The notes: generated from the letters alone by a model not told the origin. Numbered from the stretch's first letter, positions 1 to 7,461 are shown. The stretch is DNA of 11,657 nt from an uncultured Bacilli bacterium (GCA_949840855.1 CATKYP010000015.1:1-11657); one strand, 5' to 3'. Numbers and translations: made by a program.

Positions 1-7
1 CGGATGA

Positions 8-1114
8 ATGAGATATGAGGTTGTGATACAGCGCGTTTTGTTTCCATGTGAAATTGAAAATATGGAAAATGGTAATAAATTAATTGTTGGAAGTACGTGT
101 ATTGAGAAGTTTGATAAAATTCAAAATAATTCTTCTACCGATTACAAGCAGTATCTAAAAGATAAAAAAATGAAAGAAAAAATTGTTTCTAACGAAGAAT
201 TTATAGAACAACAATTTAATGGAATAGTCTCAACAATCAGAGAATTTAAAGAAGTTCAAAATAACGACTCAATAATATTAAATAGAGAGTTAGCGGCTGA
301 TTATAAAAGAATACTAGGAATCGTAGAATCAGATTATGAAAATCAATTAAAATTAGCACAGTCAAAAATAGATATGAGAATAGTTCAATCAACTTATTCT
401 GTAACTCAAGCATTTTTAAATGATTTAAAAACATATAAAGAAACCTGTAAATCTGAAGTTTGGGGAATTACTCCAGAAATTGCCAGATGGTGTCATAAAA
501 ATGGTTCTCCTAAATTACTTGAATTATTACAAAATTTTGGAGAGATAAATAAATATACAGTAGATCAAATTAAGGAAGAAAATCATTTATATAATGTAGT
601 GGTTCAATTTAAAAATTTGTTTGAAAGTAATAATATAAGGTTAATTACAAATAGTAAGAATTCATTCAATGTTATAAGTAATATAAGAAATAATATAGTA
701 ATTGTTGTTGATACGATACAATTTATTGCATTGAAAAAAACTTATTTATTTGAAGATAAAAAAGCAAAAGTAGATATAAAGGAACTTTTAAGGGTTGGCA
801 GAATAAGTTCTCAATCTTACGATAATGCTACAAATCTTATATGCAGACATGGTAATTTTAAACAAGATTATAAATATTATTATGCAGACACCAGCATAAA
901 TGAAATTGCATATGTTGATAAAAGTAGTCATAAAATATGTGTATTAGATTATAATTCATTCATTCAAAAATTTAAATACTATATATACGAAAATAAGATT
1001 GATATGAAAAAAAATCAGGCATTATTAAACTATATGCAAAATAATTCAACAAAATATGAAGAAAATGATTATAAACATCATTTAAGACAACTAGGCATAT
1101 TTATAAATAAATGA
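8..1114 (+). CDS. Hypothetical protein, likely truncated nucleic-acid-binding-type N-terminal module
   Basis: I do not recognise a named family for the full 368 residues. Residues 1-36 end in a stretch containing NGNKLIVGSTCIEKF. This matches the second half of a small cysteine-cluster module seen in phage and mobile-element proteins, which usually opens with a CxCG pair. Here that pair is absent: the codon before the ATG is TGA (5-7), directly after a GGA. The gene may therefore be an N-terminally broken copy, or the window edge hides a frameshift. The rest (about 40-368) is lysine- and asparagine-rich, probably largely helical, with no membrane segment. No Shine-Dalgarno sequence can be judged because the start is at the window edge. 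It ends 26 nt before the SDR gene and may be co-transcribed with it. Confidence 0.6.
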   Translation: MRYEVVIQRVLFPCEIENMENGNKLIVGSTCIEKFDKIQNNSSTDYKQYLKDKKMKEKIVSNEEFIEQQFNGIVSTIREFKEVQNNDSIILNRELAADYKRILGIVESDYENQLKLAQSKIDMRIVQSTYSVTQAFLNDLKTYKETCKSEVWGITPEIARWCHKNGSPKLLELLQNFGEINKYTVDQIKEENHLYNVVVQFKNLFESNNIRLITNSKNSFNVISNIRNNIVIVVDTIQFIALKKTYLFEDKKAKVDIKELLRVGRISSQSYDNATNLICRHGNFKQDYKYYYADTSINEIAYVDKSSHKICVLDYNSFIQKFKYYIYENKIDMKKNQALLNYMQNNSTKYEENDYKHHLRQLGIFINK

Positions 1115-1140
1115 TAGATAGATAAAAAAAGGAGCAAAAT

Positions 1141-1866
1141 ATGAATAATAAAATAGCAATAGTAACAGGTGGTACATCTGGAATTGGGAAAGAAATTGTC
1201 AAAGAATTATTAGATAAAGGCTGTAAGGTCATCACATGTTATCATAATAATGAAATATCAGCAAAGGAAACAGAAAAAGAATTTAGTAATGAAAACTTAA
1301 CTATTATTAGATGTAATGTAAGCAATGAAGAAGAGGTTATTAGTATGTTTAAGATAGTAAAAGATAAATATGGTAAGGTTGATTATCTTGTTAATAACGC
1401 TGGAACTTTTATTGATAACTTAATTAAAGATTTTAATATTGATGACTTTAAAAAAGTTTTGGATGTTAATTTACTAGGAAAAGTAATTTGTACTAAATAT
1501 GCCTATGAAATTATGAATGATAATGGAGCAATTGTAAATATTTCTTCTCATTTAGGAGTTGTACCATGTACTGAATCTCCTGCATATTGTGCTGCCGCTG
1601 CTGGCATAATTAACTTTACTAAAGCAACAGCAATAGAATATGCTAATAAAAAAATAAGAGCAAATAGTATTTGTCCCGCATTTACCCCAACTCCATTATC
1701 ATTGAGAGGATGGAAGCAAGAAGAAATAGATCAAAAATTAAAAGAAACGCCATTGGGAAGATTTGCAACTCCTGAAGATACAGCCAAACTTTGTTTATTT
1801 CTGCTTTCTGATGATTCCAGTTTTATTACAGGAGAAAACATTTGGATTAATGGAGGCAGATTATGA
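1141..1866 (+). CDS. Short-chain dehydrogenase/reductase (SDR), atypical active site
   Basis: This is a classical-length (241 residue) SDR with a Rossmann fold, expected to be a cytoplasmic NAD(P)-dependent oxidoreductase resembling FabG-type 3-oxoacyl-ACP reductases. Visible motifs are TGGTSGIGK (cofactor loop, 9-17), NNAG (85-88), Asn110, Ser135/136 and Tyr149. The family's YxxxK signature reads Y149-C-A-A-A153, so the catalytic lysine is replaced by alanine. The usual PG after the active site is also PA (179-180). The C-terminus FITGENIWINGG is typical of the family. The start has a strong Shine-Dalgarno (AAAAGGAG, 6 nt spacing). The stop overlaps the next start as ATGA, so the two proteins are probably made in concert. 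Substrate unknown; the protein may be inactive, repurposed or a binding protein. Confidence 0.88.
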   Translation: MNNKIAIVTGGTSGIGKEIVKELLDKGCKVITCYHNNEISAKETEKEFSNENLTIIRCNVSNEEEVISMFKIVKDKYGKVDYLVNNAGTFIDNLIKDFNIDDFKKVLDVNLLGKVICTKYAYEIMNDNGAIVNISSHLGVVPCTESPAYCAAAAGIINFTKATAIEYANKKIRANSICPAFTPTPLSLRGWKQEEIDQKLKETPLGRFATPEDTAKLCLFLLSDDSSFITGENIWINGGRL

Positions 1867-3185
1867 ATAAAGTATATATAGTTCATTGTTGGGATGGAAC
1901 AAAGGAAGATGGTTGGTATCCTTGGTTAGATGAAAAAATAGCAAATAATGATAATAAAGTAATTAGATTTGATATGCCAAATACTGCAACTCCTAAAATA
2001 AAAGAATGGGTTGAAGAATTAGATAGGCAAGTTGATAAATTAGATGAGAATACATATTTTGTAGGACATAGTATAGGTTGTCAAACTATAATGAGATATT
2101 TAGAAAAAACAGATGTAAAAAAAATTGGTGGAATATTATTTGTTGCCCCTTGGTTAGATTTGCTTCCAGAAGCAGTTAGTGATGAAGAATCTTATAATAT
2201 AGCTCAACCTTGGATTAATACTCTTATTGATTTTGAAAAAGTTAGAAGTGTTACAAACAAAATTACTTGTATCTTTTCTGACAACGATTATTTTGTTTCT
2301 TTGGAACAAGAAAAAAGATTTAAAGAACTACTTCATGCCAAAACATTAATTGTAAAAGATAAAGGACATATTAGTGTTGATGATGGCATAAAAGAATTAG
2401 ATGAAATTTATAAGGAACTATGTGAAATTATTAATGATAAAGTTAATGATTATGATAAATTTGCTGAAAAAAGGCATTATGAAGTTACAAATGGAATGAA
2501 GAAATCATTAAGATTTGTAGAAAAACCTATGATGATTTCTATGTTACCCAATTTAGAAGGAAAAAGAATTCTTATGTTAGGATGTGGAACTGCTGAAGAA
2601 AGTGAATTGTTAAGTATATATAACCCTAAAAATATAACTGGAATTGATATATCTGAAAAATCTATTGCAGTTGCTAAAGAAAGTTATCCAAATTGCGATT
2701 TCTATGTCGGTGATATGTTAAAACTTCCATTTAAAGATAATGATTTTGATTTCATATTTAGTAGTTTAGCAATTAGTCATGTTGAAGATAAAGACAAGGC
2801 TTTTAAAGAATTATATAGAGTTTTAGATAATGGTGGACAATTATTATTTTCGGTTGGTCATCCAATAAGATTTGCTACTGAAAAAATTGGTTATAATAAT
2901 ACTTCATATCATGTTATTGGATTTGAAGCAGGTAATGAAGGCAATCATATATTGGGAAACTATATGTCCCATACAAAACAAGTTAATTATTTCAAGGATA
3001 ATGAAGTGTTAGAAGAGTTTATTGCTCCACCATCATATTTTTTTGAAATACTTATGAAAAATAATTTTGTAGTTGAAAATTTTAAGGAATCAAGATGTAT
3101 TGATGAATGTAAAGAAGTAGATGAAGCTTATTACAATAGATTTCACGAACTACCACAATTTATGGCTTTTTTGGCAAAAAAATAA
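1863..3185 (+). CDS. Fusion: RBBP9/YdeN-type serine hydrolase + class I SAM-dependent methyltransferase
   Basis: A 440-residue two-domain cytoplasmic protein. Residues 1-190 form an alpha/beta hydrolase of the RBBP9/YdeN type: early VHCWDG, nucleophile elbow GHSIG with Ser70, acid residue in SDND (Asp140 or Asp142) and the histidine of KGHISVDDG (His169). Residues about 197-440 form a class I methyltransferase: motif I LMLGCGTAEE (237-246), acidic Asp262 in GIDIS for SAM ribose, GDMLKLPF, and DFIFSSLAISHV. The start overlaps the SDR stop by 4 nt (ATGA), indicating translational coupling. The fusion suggests that hydrolysis and methylation act on one substrate; the partner SDR may act on it too. 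Substrate is unknown. Motif I departs from the common LDLGCGxG form, so methyltransferase activity is likely but not certain. Confidence 0.87.
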   Translation: MNKVYIVHCWDGTKEDGWYPWLDEKIANNDNKVIRFDMPNTATPKIKEWVEELDRQVDKLDENTYFVGHSIGCQTIMRYLEKTDVKKIGGILFVAPWLDLLPEAVSDEESYNIAQPWINTLIDFEKVRSVTNKITCIFSDNDYFVSLEQEKRFKELLHAKTLIVKDKGHISVDDGIKELDEIYKELCEIINDKVNDYDKFAEKRHYEVTNGMKKSLRFVEKPMMISMLPNLEGKRILMLGCGTAEESELLSIYNPKNITGIDISEKSIAVAKESYPNCDFYVGDMLKLPFKDNDFDFIFSSLAISHVEDKDKAFKELYRVLDNGGQLLFSVGHPIRFATEKIGYNNTSYHVIGFEAGNEGNHILGNYMSHTKQVNYFKDNEVLEEFIAPPSYFFEILMKNNFVVENFKESRCIDECKEVDEAYYNRFHELPQFMAFLAKK

Positions 3186-3230
3186 AAGACAATGGCTAGG
3201 CTACAAATTCCTAGAATTGTCTTTTTCTTT
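3184..3230. terminator. Bidirectional rho-independent terminator between convergent genes
   Basis: The left arm (3184-3193, AAAAGACAAT, then CTAGG at 3196-3200) pairs with CCTAG at 3210-3214 and ATTGTCTTTT at 3216-3225. There is a small internal mismatch and a 9-nt loop. A T-rich tail follows on the plus strand and an A-rich block precedes the hairpin, giving T's on the minus strand. The hairpin starts in the stop codon of the hydrolase-methyltransferase gene and contains the last codons and stop of the relaxase gene. Confidence 0.8.
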
Positions 3231-4505
3231 TTGTATATCTTTATCAAAATTATTAAGATTATCTTGCATAGTTTCAGAACGTTTTCTAATCTCTTTACAA
3301 TAATTATCTAATTTGCGAAGTTCTTTTATTTTGGGTTGAATATCATTTATTTCAGCAAGTATTTCTGATTTTTTATCTTCGGTTTTTGCCCTATGATATC
3401 GTTTCCATAGATTTTCTCTTTTACCCATAAGATTTTGATATTCTTCGTAGTTATTTTTAACAAAATTATATAAATCTTCTATAGTCTCAATCTTATTATT
3501 TACCATAAATCTTGTTTGCTCGGAAAATGAATCTAGTTTTTTTATCTCTTGCCTTATATAGTAAGATAAATATTGTTTAGGATGTTTCTTTGGGAATACT
3601 CCTAAAAGATAACAATAGTATAAATATAAGCCATAAATACCCTTATGATGATTATTAGTTGTTGATAAATATTCTTGAAAGATAGATTTATGAGTCATAG
3701 GTTTAAAAACGACTTGACTTGAATGATATAATCTCTCATTTATACTATCTTTTGAATAATCATTACCAAATGCTTTTTCTATTCTAACTTTATCACAATT
3801 ATCTCTATAAATCGTTATAATGCCATTACGATAATAAGTTTTATATCCTAGTAATTTCATTCTATCCATAACTTGTTCTAGAGTGACTGAATAACTTATA
3901 ACACTATCTAAATCATCTTTAAGAGTTTTATAATAATCATTATCTATTACTTTATGATTATAAGTGTTTTTATAACCAACATCTTCATCTAAAATAGAAA
4001 ATCCATATTCAGCACATAGTGAATCGGATATATTTCTTAACTTGGCTAGATTGATGCGATTGTTATTATACTTTTTACCAGTTTTGAATGAAACGGAGTT
4101 GATTATGAAATGATTGTGTATGTGATTAGTATTTTGATGAGTAGCAACAACCACTTCATAATCTTTAAACATTTCACTAACAAACTTAACTCCTATCTCA
4201 TGAGCAATATCTGGAGTGACTTCTCCTTCCTTAAATGACTGATATCCGTGATAAGCAAGAACACCAGCATTTTTACGATAATAATCTTTTGTATCTTTCA
4301 TATCATCAAAGGGATTATCTTCACAACAATTTAAACAACTTACATAACATATTTTTTCTTTTTTGAAATCATAATCTTTTTTACCCTCTAAAAAATCATA
4401 ATCAACTTTACCATAATCTTTATTAGTAGTCTTTTCCGGATTGATAATATAATTAATAGATTGTTTTAAATTATTTTTAATACTCCAAATTGATGTTGTC
4501 GCCAT
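3201..4505 (-). CDS. Relaxase / mobilization nuclease (MobA/VirD2-like)
   Basis: A 434-residue DNA-nicking relaxase that would cut one strand at oriT and lead it into a recipient through a helper conjugation machine. The N-terminus has the family's INYIINPEKT with candidate catalytic Tyr19. This is followed by YHGYQSFKEGE (85-95) and the metal-binding histidine cluster of H123, then NHIHNHF with H128, H130 and H132, then INSVSF. These match the relaxase/mobilization nuclease family (Pfam PF03432). The C-terminal third is charged and likely coiled coil (about 330-430). The length is usual for Firmicutes mobilizable elements. The Shine-Dalgarno is weak (AAAGG about 13 nt before ATG). The stop codon lies inside a terminator hairpin. 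It is preceded by a palindrome-rich gap that may be oriT. No MobC-like accessory gene is recognisable beside it. Confidence 0.92.
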   Translation of the reverse strand: MATTSIWSIKNNLKQSINYIINPEKTTNKDYGKVDYDFLEGKKDYDFKKEKICYVSCLNCCEDNPFDDMKDTKDYYRKNAGVLAYHGYQSFKEGEVTPDIAHEIGVKFVSEMFKDYEVVVATHQNTNHIHNHFIINSVSFKTGKKYNNNRINLAKLRNISDSLCAEYGFSILDEDVGYKNTYNHKVIDNDYYKTLKDDLDSVISYSVTLEQVMDRMKLLGYKTYYRNGIITIYRDNCDKVRIEKAFGNDYSKDSINERLYHSSQVVFKPMTHKSIFQEYLSTTNNHHKGIYGLYLYYCYLLGVFPKKHPKQYLSYYIRQEIKKLDSFSEQTRFMVNNKIETIEDLYNFVKNNYEEYQNLMGKRENLWKRYHRAKTEDKKSEILAEINDIQPKIKELRKLDNYCKEIRKRSETMQDNLNNFDKDIQKEKDNSRNL

Positions 4506-4583
4506 TAATAAGGGTTAGCCTTTCTAAAGAGTGGATTTATATGGTGGGAGTATAAATCCGTTGCTTGCTTATAGACAACATCA
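4491..4583. other. Palindrome-rich region upstream of relaxase, candidate oriT / regulatory site
   Basis: A perfect 10-bp inverted repeat, TGATGTTGTC (4491-4500) and GACAACATCA (4574-4583), encloses a second perfect inverted repeat. The inner repeat is GGATTTATA (4533-4541) and TATAAATCC (4551-4559), with loop TGGTGGGAG. The outer arms overlap the first codons of the relaxase gene and the stop of tnpV. Nested inverted repeats directly upstream of a relaxase gene are where an oriT is often found, so this is the best candidate; no nick consensus is recognised. It could alternatively be a transcriptional operator or an mRNA structure. Confidence 0.45.
4539..4554 (+). repeat. 16-bp motif, copy 1 (ATATGGTGGGAGTATA)
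   Basis: The sequence matches 7137-7152 at 15 of 16 positions in the same orientation. The two copies lie about 2.6 kb apart, on either side of the tnpV / small gene / recombinase segment. This copy sits in the loop and arm of the inner inverted repeat upstream of the relaxase gene. It may be a protein-binding site shared by two promoters, or a trace of a recombination site. Confidence 0.55.
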
Positions 4584-4934
4584 TACATAGATTAACTCCT
4601 TCAAGATAATTTCTTCGGCACAATTTCTATAATTATTCATCAATTTTACCCATTCAAGTTGATTATCTTCTTTACTTTTTTCAGATAGTTTTTCATCATT
4701 TTTAATATAATTATCCATTAAGATTTTAAATCTATCTTTGCATTCATTACTGACTGAAACAAGATGATTTGTTAATTTATCTTGCATAAGAAGGCTCGTA
4801 TAAAGACATTTCTTATGCTCTTTAAGGTAATTTAATCTCAAGTATCCATACTTGTTAATTTCTCCATAATTTTGATTTTTAATAATTAAATTTGGTAATA
4901 AATAATCTCCAACTTTTGTATAATTTAATTTCAT
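4581..4934 (-). CDS. tnpV: TnpV family transposon-encoded protein
   Basis: A 117-residue protein matching the TnpV family (Pfam PF14198) carried by Tn4451-type transposons in Clostridia. Recognisable family features are the N-terminal DYLLPNL, the block YGYLRLNYLKEHKKCLYTSL, a charged middle region, the block NQLEWVKLMNNYRNCAEEI and the ending ELIYV. Length is normal for the family. Its biochemical role is not established; an accessory role in element mobility is usually assumed from its location. It begins 3 nt after the stop of the preceding small gene, with a purine-rich GAGAGAG block as a weak ribosome-binding site. It is therefore probably part of one transcript with the recombinase and the small gene. 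Confidence 0.9.
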   Translation of the reverse strand: MKLNYTKVGDYLLPNLIIKNQNYGEINKYGYLRLNYLKEHKKCLYTSLLMQDKLTNHLVSVSNECKDRFKILMDNYIKNDEKLSEKSKEDNQLEWVKLMNNYRNCAEEIILKELIYV

Positions 4935-4937
4935 TTT

Positions 4938-5180
4938 TCATCTCTCTCTTTCTTTATTCTTAATATTTTTTTCGTAAAAATCTACTGATTTTGTTTTAGA
5001 ATTATATTTGAAATATCCTACATCATTGTTCTTATCAACAAGTTTTATAGTAAATTTATCTAGTAAATATAGACTTACTGAGTCAGTATTAAATTGTTGT
5101 TTTAGATAGGCAAGAACTTTAAATTGTTCAATAGTATTTACTTGATTCTTGCTAATATTTTCCTTATTAAGTAGTTGCAT
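4938..5180 (-). CDS. Small hypothetical protein of the recombinase operon
   Basis: An 80-residue protein I cannot assign. It consists of a short polar N-terminus, an EQFKVLAYLKQQF helix-like stretch, then a probably beta-rich portion (residues about 35-65, with SVSLYLLDKFTIKLVDKNND and VGYFKYNSKTKSVDF), and a highly charged tail. There is no signal peptide or membrane segment. I chose the ATG at 5180 rather than one further upstream because AAAGGAG lies 9 nt before it. The start overlaps the end of the recombinase gene by 14 nt, so translation is likely coupled. Small proteins of this size next to a recombinase can be excision or directionality factors, but nothing in this sequence proves it. 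Confidence 0.7.
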   Translation of the reverse strand: MQLLNKENISKNQVNTIEQFKVLAYLKQQFNTDSVSLYLLDKFTIKLVDKNNDVGYFKYNSKTKSVDFYEKNIKNKERER

Positions 5181-7029
5181 AGTTATCAACTCCTTTAACA
5201 ATTTTATTTCTCGGTTTAGTAGGATTATAGGTAACGATACCATATTTAGTATCAACATCATCTTTGGTAATTGGTGATTTTGTTGTACTTTCAGTAGGTG
5301 ATATAGGTAATACTCTAATTATTTTTTCATTTTCTTTAGGCGTAAATTCTCCAATAATATTGCCAGTTTCTTCATCTACTTTCTCATAAATTTGATAGAA
5401 ATTAGTTTCGTAATATTCATTTAATCTATCTAAATATTCTTGTACTTGGTTATTAGATATATTCCCAGTGCCTAAAATAACATCTTCTTTACCATTAATT
5501 TCACAAGGTACCAACACATCAAACACACCTTTATCAACTAATTTTATTAACATATCGATAAAACTTTTTCTAAAATTAATTCTTTCAATATGAAGTTCAT
5601 TTTGGTTATCTTTTGTTATGATAATTGATTCTACTAATTTAGAAATAAACTCTTGTTTTTCTTCTTTTGATTTACTTTCCCAAGTAGTTTTTACCACACT
5701 ATTTAAAGTATCAAGTCTTATCATAGTTTCTCTTTCAATATCACGATCAGCCATTAATTGTTGAGGTGAGAAAGTAACATTATCTAAATCAAGTATTTCA
5801 TTTTTCTTTTGTTCTAGTATTTCTAGTTTATCTTCAATTAGTTTATAATCTTCTGAAAAATCTTCCATTTCAACAATACCACTCATATAAGCCTTTTTGA
5901 TGCGTTCTTTTTGTTTTTCTAATTGTTTCATCTCTTTATCTATATCATCATTCTTTGTAGGTTTATGGTCTGCTAGAATAGGCAAGAAATACTTTTTGAC
6001 TGCCATATCGTACTCAACCATATCATAAATAAAGTTTGATAGTAACTCTTCAATCTTATCTTCTCTAAAATTCAAGTGACACTTTTCACAATTATAATAC
6101 ATATACTTTTTCTTTTTACCGCCAGAGCCTTTGCATTTCATAATTCTGCCACAAGTAGGGCATTTTATTTTCTGAAAGAATAGATAAACTCTATCTCTAG
6201 TGTAAGTTCTCTGATTTTTTTCTTTCTGATGTTGGCATTCTTTCCATACTGCTCTTGAGATAATAGGTTCTACAACATTCATATAAACAACTGGTTCAAT
6301 TTGTTTATTTTTCGCAATTCTCTTAAATTGCTCATAATCACCCATATATATTTTATTATCAATAATCTTTTGAATAGTGGTATCTTTCCATTTCTTTGGT
6401 TTTAAAAGTTCTTCTTCGTTAAAAATATTGGATATTTGTTGAAAACTTTTACCTTCCAAATACATCTTAAATATTCTTTCAATTACTGATTTGGTAGTTT
6501 CATCAATAATTGTTTTCTTATTACCATCTTTTTTATATCCAAGTGCTAAAACTCCTGGTAAATGTCCTGACTTGATGGCTCCATTTAAGCCAAACTTCGT
6601 TCTTTCTGATACGATTTCAATTTCTAGTTGTGATAATACTGTAAGCATTCTTACAAAGAATCTACCATTAGCAGTAGAGGTATTAACATCATCTCTATCA
6701 CAAACTAGGAAACAATTATATTGCTCAAGTACCGATATAAGTTCTTCTAAATCTCTAACGCTTCTTGTAACTCTATCTAACTTATAAGCCACAATATAGT
6801 TGATTTTACCTTTCTTCATATCAGATAACATTTCTTGAAATGCAGGTCTATGTTCCATATCTTTTGCACTTATTCCTGCATCTTCATAAATTTTAAATAC
6901 TTCATAACCTTTAAATGCACAAAGTTGCAAAAGTTTTTCTTTTTGTTCTCCTAAAGAAAATCCTTCTCGTGCCTGATCCTCTGTTGAAACACGAATATAA
7001 ACTGCTGCGATACTCCTTTCATTATCCAT
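5167..7029 (-). CDS. Large serine recombinase, TnpX-like
   Basis: A 620-residue site-specific recombinase expected to excise and integrate the element through a phosphoserine-DNA intermediate. The N-terminal resolvase domain (about 7-150) shows YIRVSTEDQ with catalytic Ser15 and Arg13, plus AYKLDRVTRS with Asp85, Arg86 and Arg89. A recombinase domain follows (about 155-275). A zinc ribbon has CPTC (290, 293) and CEKC (314, 317), and a lysine/glutamate coiled coil lies near 365-435. Tn4451 TnpX is about 707 residues, so this is a shorter relative. I prefer the ATG at 7029: AAAGGAG (7041-7047) is a usable distance upstream, whereas the in-frame ATG at 7038 sits almost on top of it. A terminator hairpin lies just upstream, so expression probably depends on readthrough. 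Confidence 0.95.
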   Translation of the reverse strand: MDNERSIAAVYIRVSTEDQAREGFSLGEQKEKLLQLCAFKGYEVFKIYEDAGISAKDMEHRPAFQEMLSDMKKGKINYIVAYKLDRVTRSVRDLEELISVLEQYNCFLVCDRDDVNTSTANGRFFVRMLTVLSQLEIEIVSERTKFGLNGAIKSGHLPGVLALGYKKDGNKKTIIDETTKSVIERIFKMYLEGKSFQQISNIFNEEELLKPKKWKDTTIQKIIDNKIYMGDYEQFKRIAKNKQIEPVVYMNVVEPIISRAVWKECQHQKEKNQRTYTRDRVYLFFQKIKCPTCGRIMKCKGSGGKKKKYMYYNCEKCHLNFREDKIEELLSNFIYDMVEYDMAVKKYFLPILADHKPTKNDDIDKEMKQLEKQKERIKKAYMSGIVEMEDFSEDYKLIEDKLEILEQKKNEILDLDNVTFSPQQLMADRDIERETMIRLDTLNSVVKTTWESKSKEEKQEFISKLVESIIITKDNQNELHIERINFRKSFIDMLIKLVDKGVFDVLVPCEINGKEDVILGTGNISNNQVQEYLDRLNEYYETNFYQIYEKVDEETGNIIGEFTPKENEKIIRVLPISPTESTTKSPITKDDVDTKYGIVTYNPTKPRNKIVKGVDNYATT

Positions 7030-7072
7030 AATTATCATTTCTCCTTTCTTTTTTGGAATAGTGAAAGGCACC

Positions 7073-7101
7073 AAAAAAGGTGTCACATAACAAGGACACC
7101 T
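7073..7101 (-). terminator. Rho-independent terminator/attenuator just upstream of the recombinase gene
   Basis: On the minus strand AGGTGTC (7095-7101) pairs with GACACCT (7078-7084) across a 10-nt loop, followed immediately by a run of six T's. It lies 44 nt before the recombinase start, too close for a clear separate promoter in between. It can be the terminator of the 90-residue gene or an attenuator. The 3' arm can also pair with downstream GGTG and TCAC blocks, which would disrupt the terminator. Confidence 0.65.
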
Positions 7102-7106
7102 AGAAT

Positions 7107-7140
7107 ATATTGATTTTCACACGACAAAATAAATCAATAT
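7107..7140. repeat. Perfect 10-bp inverted repeat in recombinase leader
   Basis: ATATTGATTT (7107-7116) and AAATCAATAT (7131-7140) are exact reverse complements separated by 14 nt. The repeat lies between the 90-residue gene and the terminator hairpin in front of the recombinase gene, and abuts the second copy of the GTGGGAG motif. It may be an operator, a recombinase-binding site, or part of a folded mRNA leader. Confidence 0.55.
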
Positions 7141-7152
7141 AGTGGGAGTATA
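7137..7152 (+). repeat. 16-bp motif, copy 2 (ATATAGTGGGAGTATA)
   Basis: This copy differs from copy 1 at one base (A for G) and has the same orientation. It overlaps the end of the 10-bp inverted repeat and forms an imperfect dyad of its own with the downstream ACTCACC block. It lies upstream of the recombinase gene, as copy 1 lies upstream of the relaxase gene. Confidence 0.55.
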
Positions 7153-7164
7153 TAAACTCACCAA

Positions 7165-7437
7165 TTAATGCCTTGCTATGTACTCTGATAATTCAGACAA
7201 TGGGATATTCTTTTTTAAATTCCCTATGTAAAAATGTTTCTGTTCATTGAAGAATAAGTATAACTTATTATCAATAATCACTTTATGTGGTTCCACGTAT
7301 GCTAAATTTGTATGTTCCACAATTCGTAAGTAACCCTCTATGATTTCATAGGAGAGGTTATTAAATTTGCAAGACCATTTAATTTTGTCTTTGAGTTCAT
7401 CACTCATATTGATTTTCTTTTTTACGATACTAATCAT
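7165..7437 (-). CDS. Hypothetical small protein upstream of the recombinase
   Basis: A 90-residue protein I do not recognise. It starts with a basic segment (MISIVKKKINMSDELKDKIKW). The middle (about 28-72) looks beta-rich and alternating, with YEIIEGYLRIVEHTNLAYVE and KVIIDNKLYLFFNEQKHFYIG. It ends in a short polar helix, SELSEYIARH. No membrane segment or nucleic-acid-binding motif is evident. AAAGGTG about 11 nt upstream can serve the ATG at 7437; an internal ATG (residue 11) is an alternative. It is on the same strand as the recombinase and upstream of its terminator/attenuator, so it may be the first gene of that transcript. It is preceded by a long regulatory gap with a small palindrome at 7462-7474. 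Confidence 0.6.
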   Translation of the reverse strand: MISIVKKKINMSDELKDKIKWSCKFNNLSYEIIEGYLRIVEHTNLAYVEPHKVIIDNKLYLFFNEQKHFYIGNLKKNIPLSELSEYIARH

Positions 7438-7461
7438 ACCACATCACACCTTTCTTGACTA

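Noticed and set aside
246..434. Minus-strand hydrophobic frame inside the 368-residue gene
   Set aside because: It is antisense to a supported gene. The hydrophobic look comes from reverse-reading lysine/asparagine codons.
3121..3303. Plus-strand frame overlapping the end of the methyltransferase and the relaxase 3' end
   Set aside because: It lies out of frame inside two well-supported genes and a terminator, and its sequence looks like antisense of a coding region.
5181..5261. Upstream ATG extending the small gene after the recombinase
   Set aside because: The extension only overlaps the recombinase 3' end in another frame, while AAAGGAG clearly serves the ATG at 5180.
6491..6787. Plus-strand frame inside the recombinase gene
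   Set aside because: It is antisense to the conserved resolvase domain, with no ribosome-binding site or recognisable protein.
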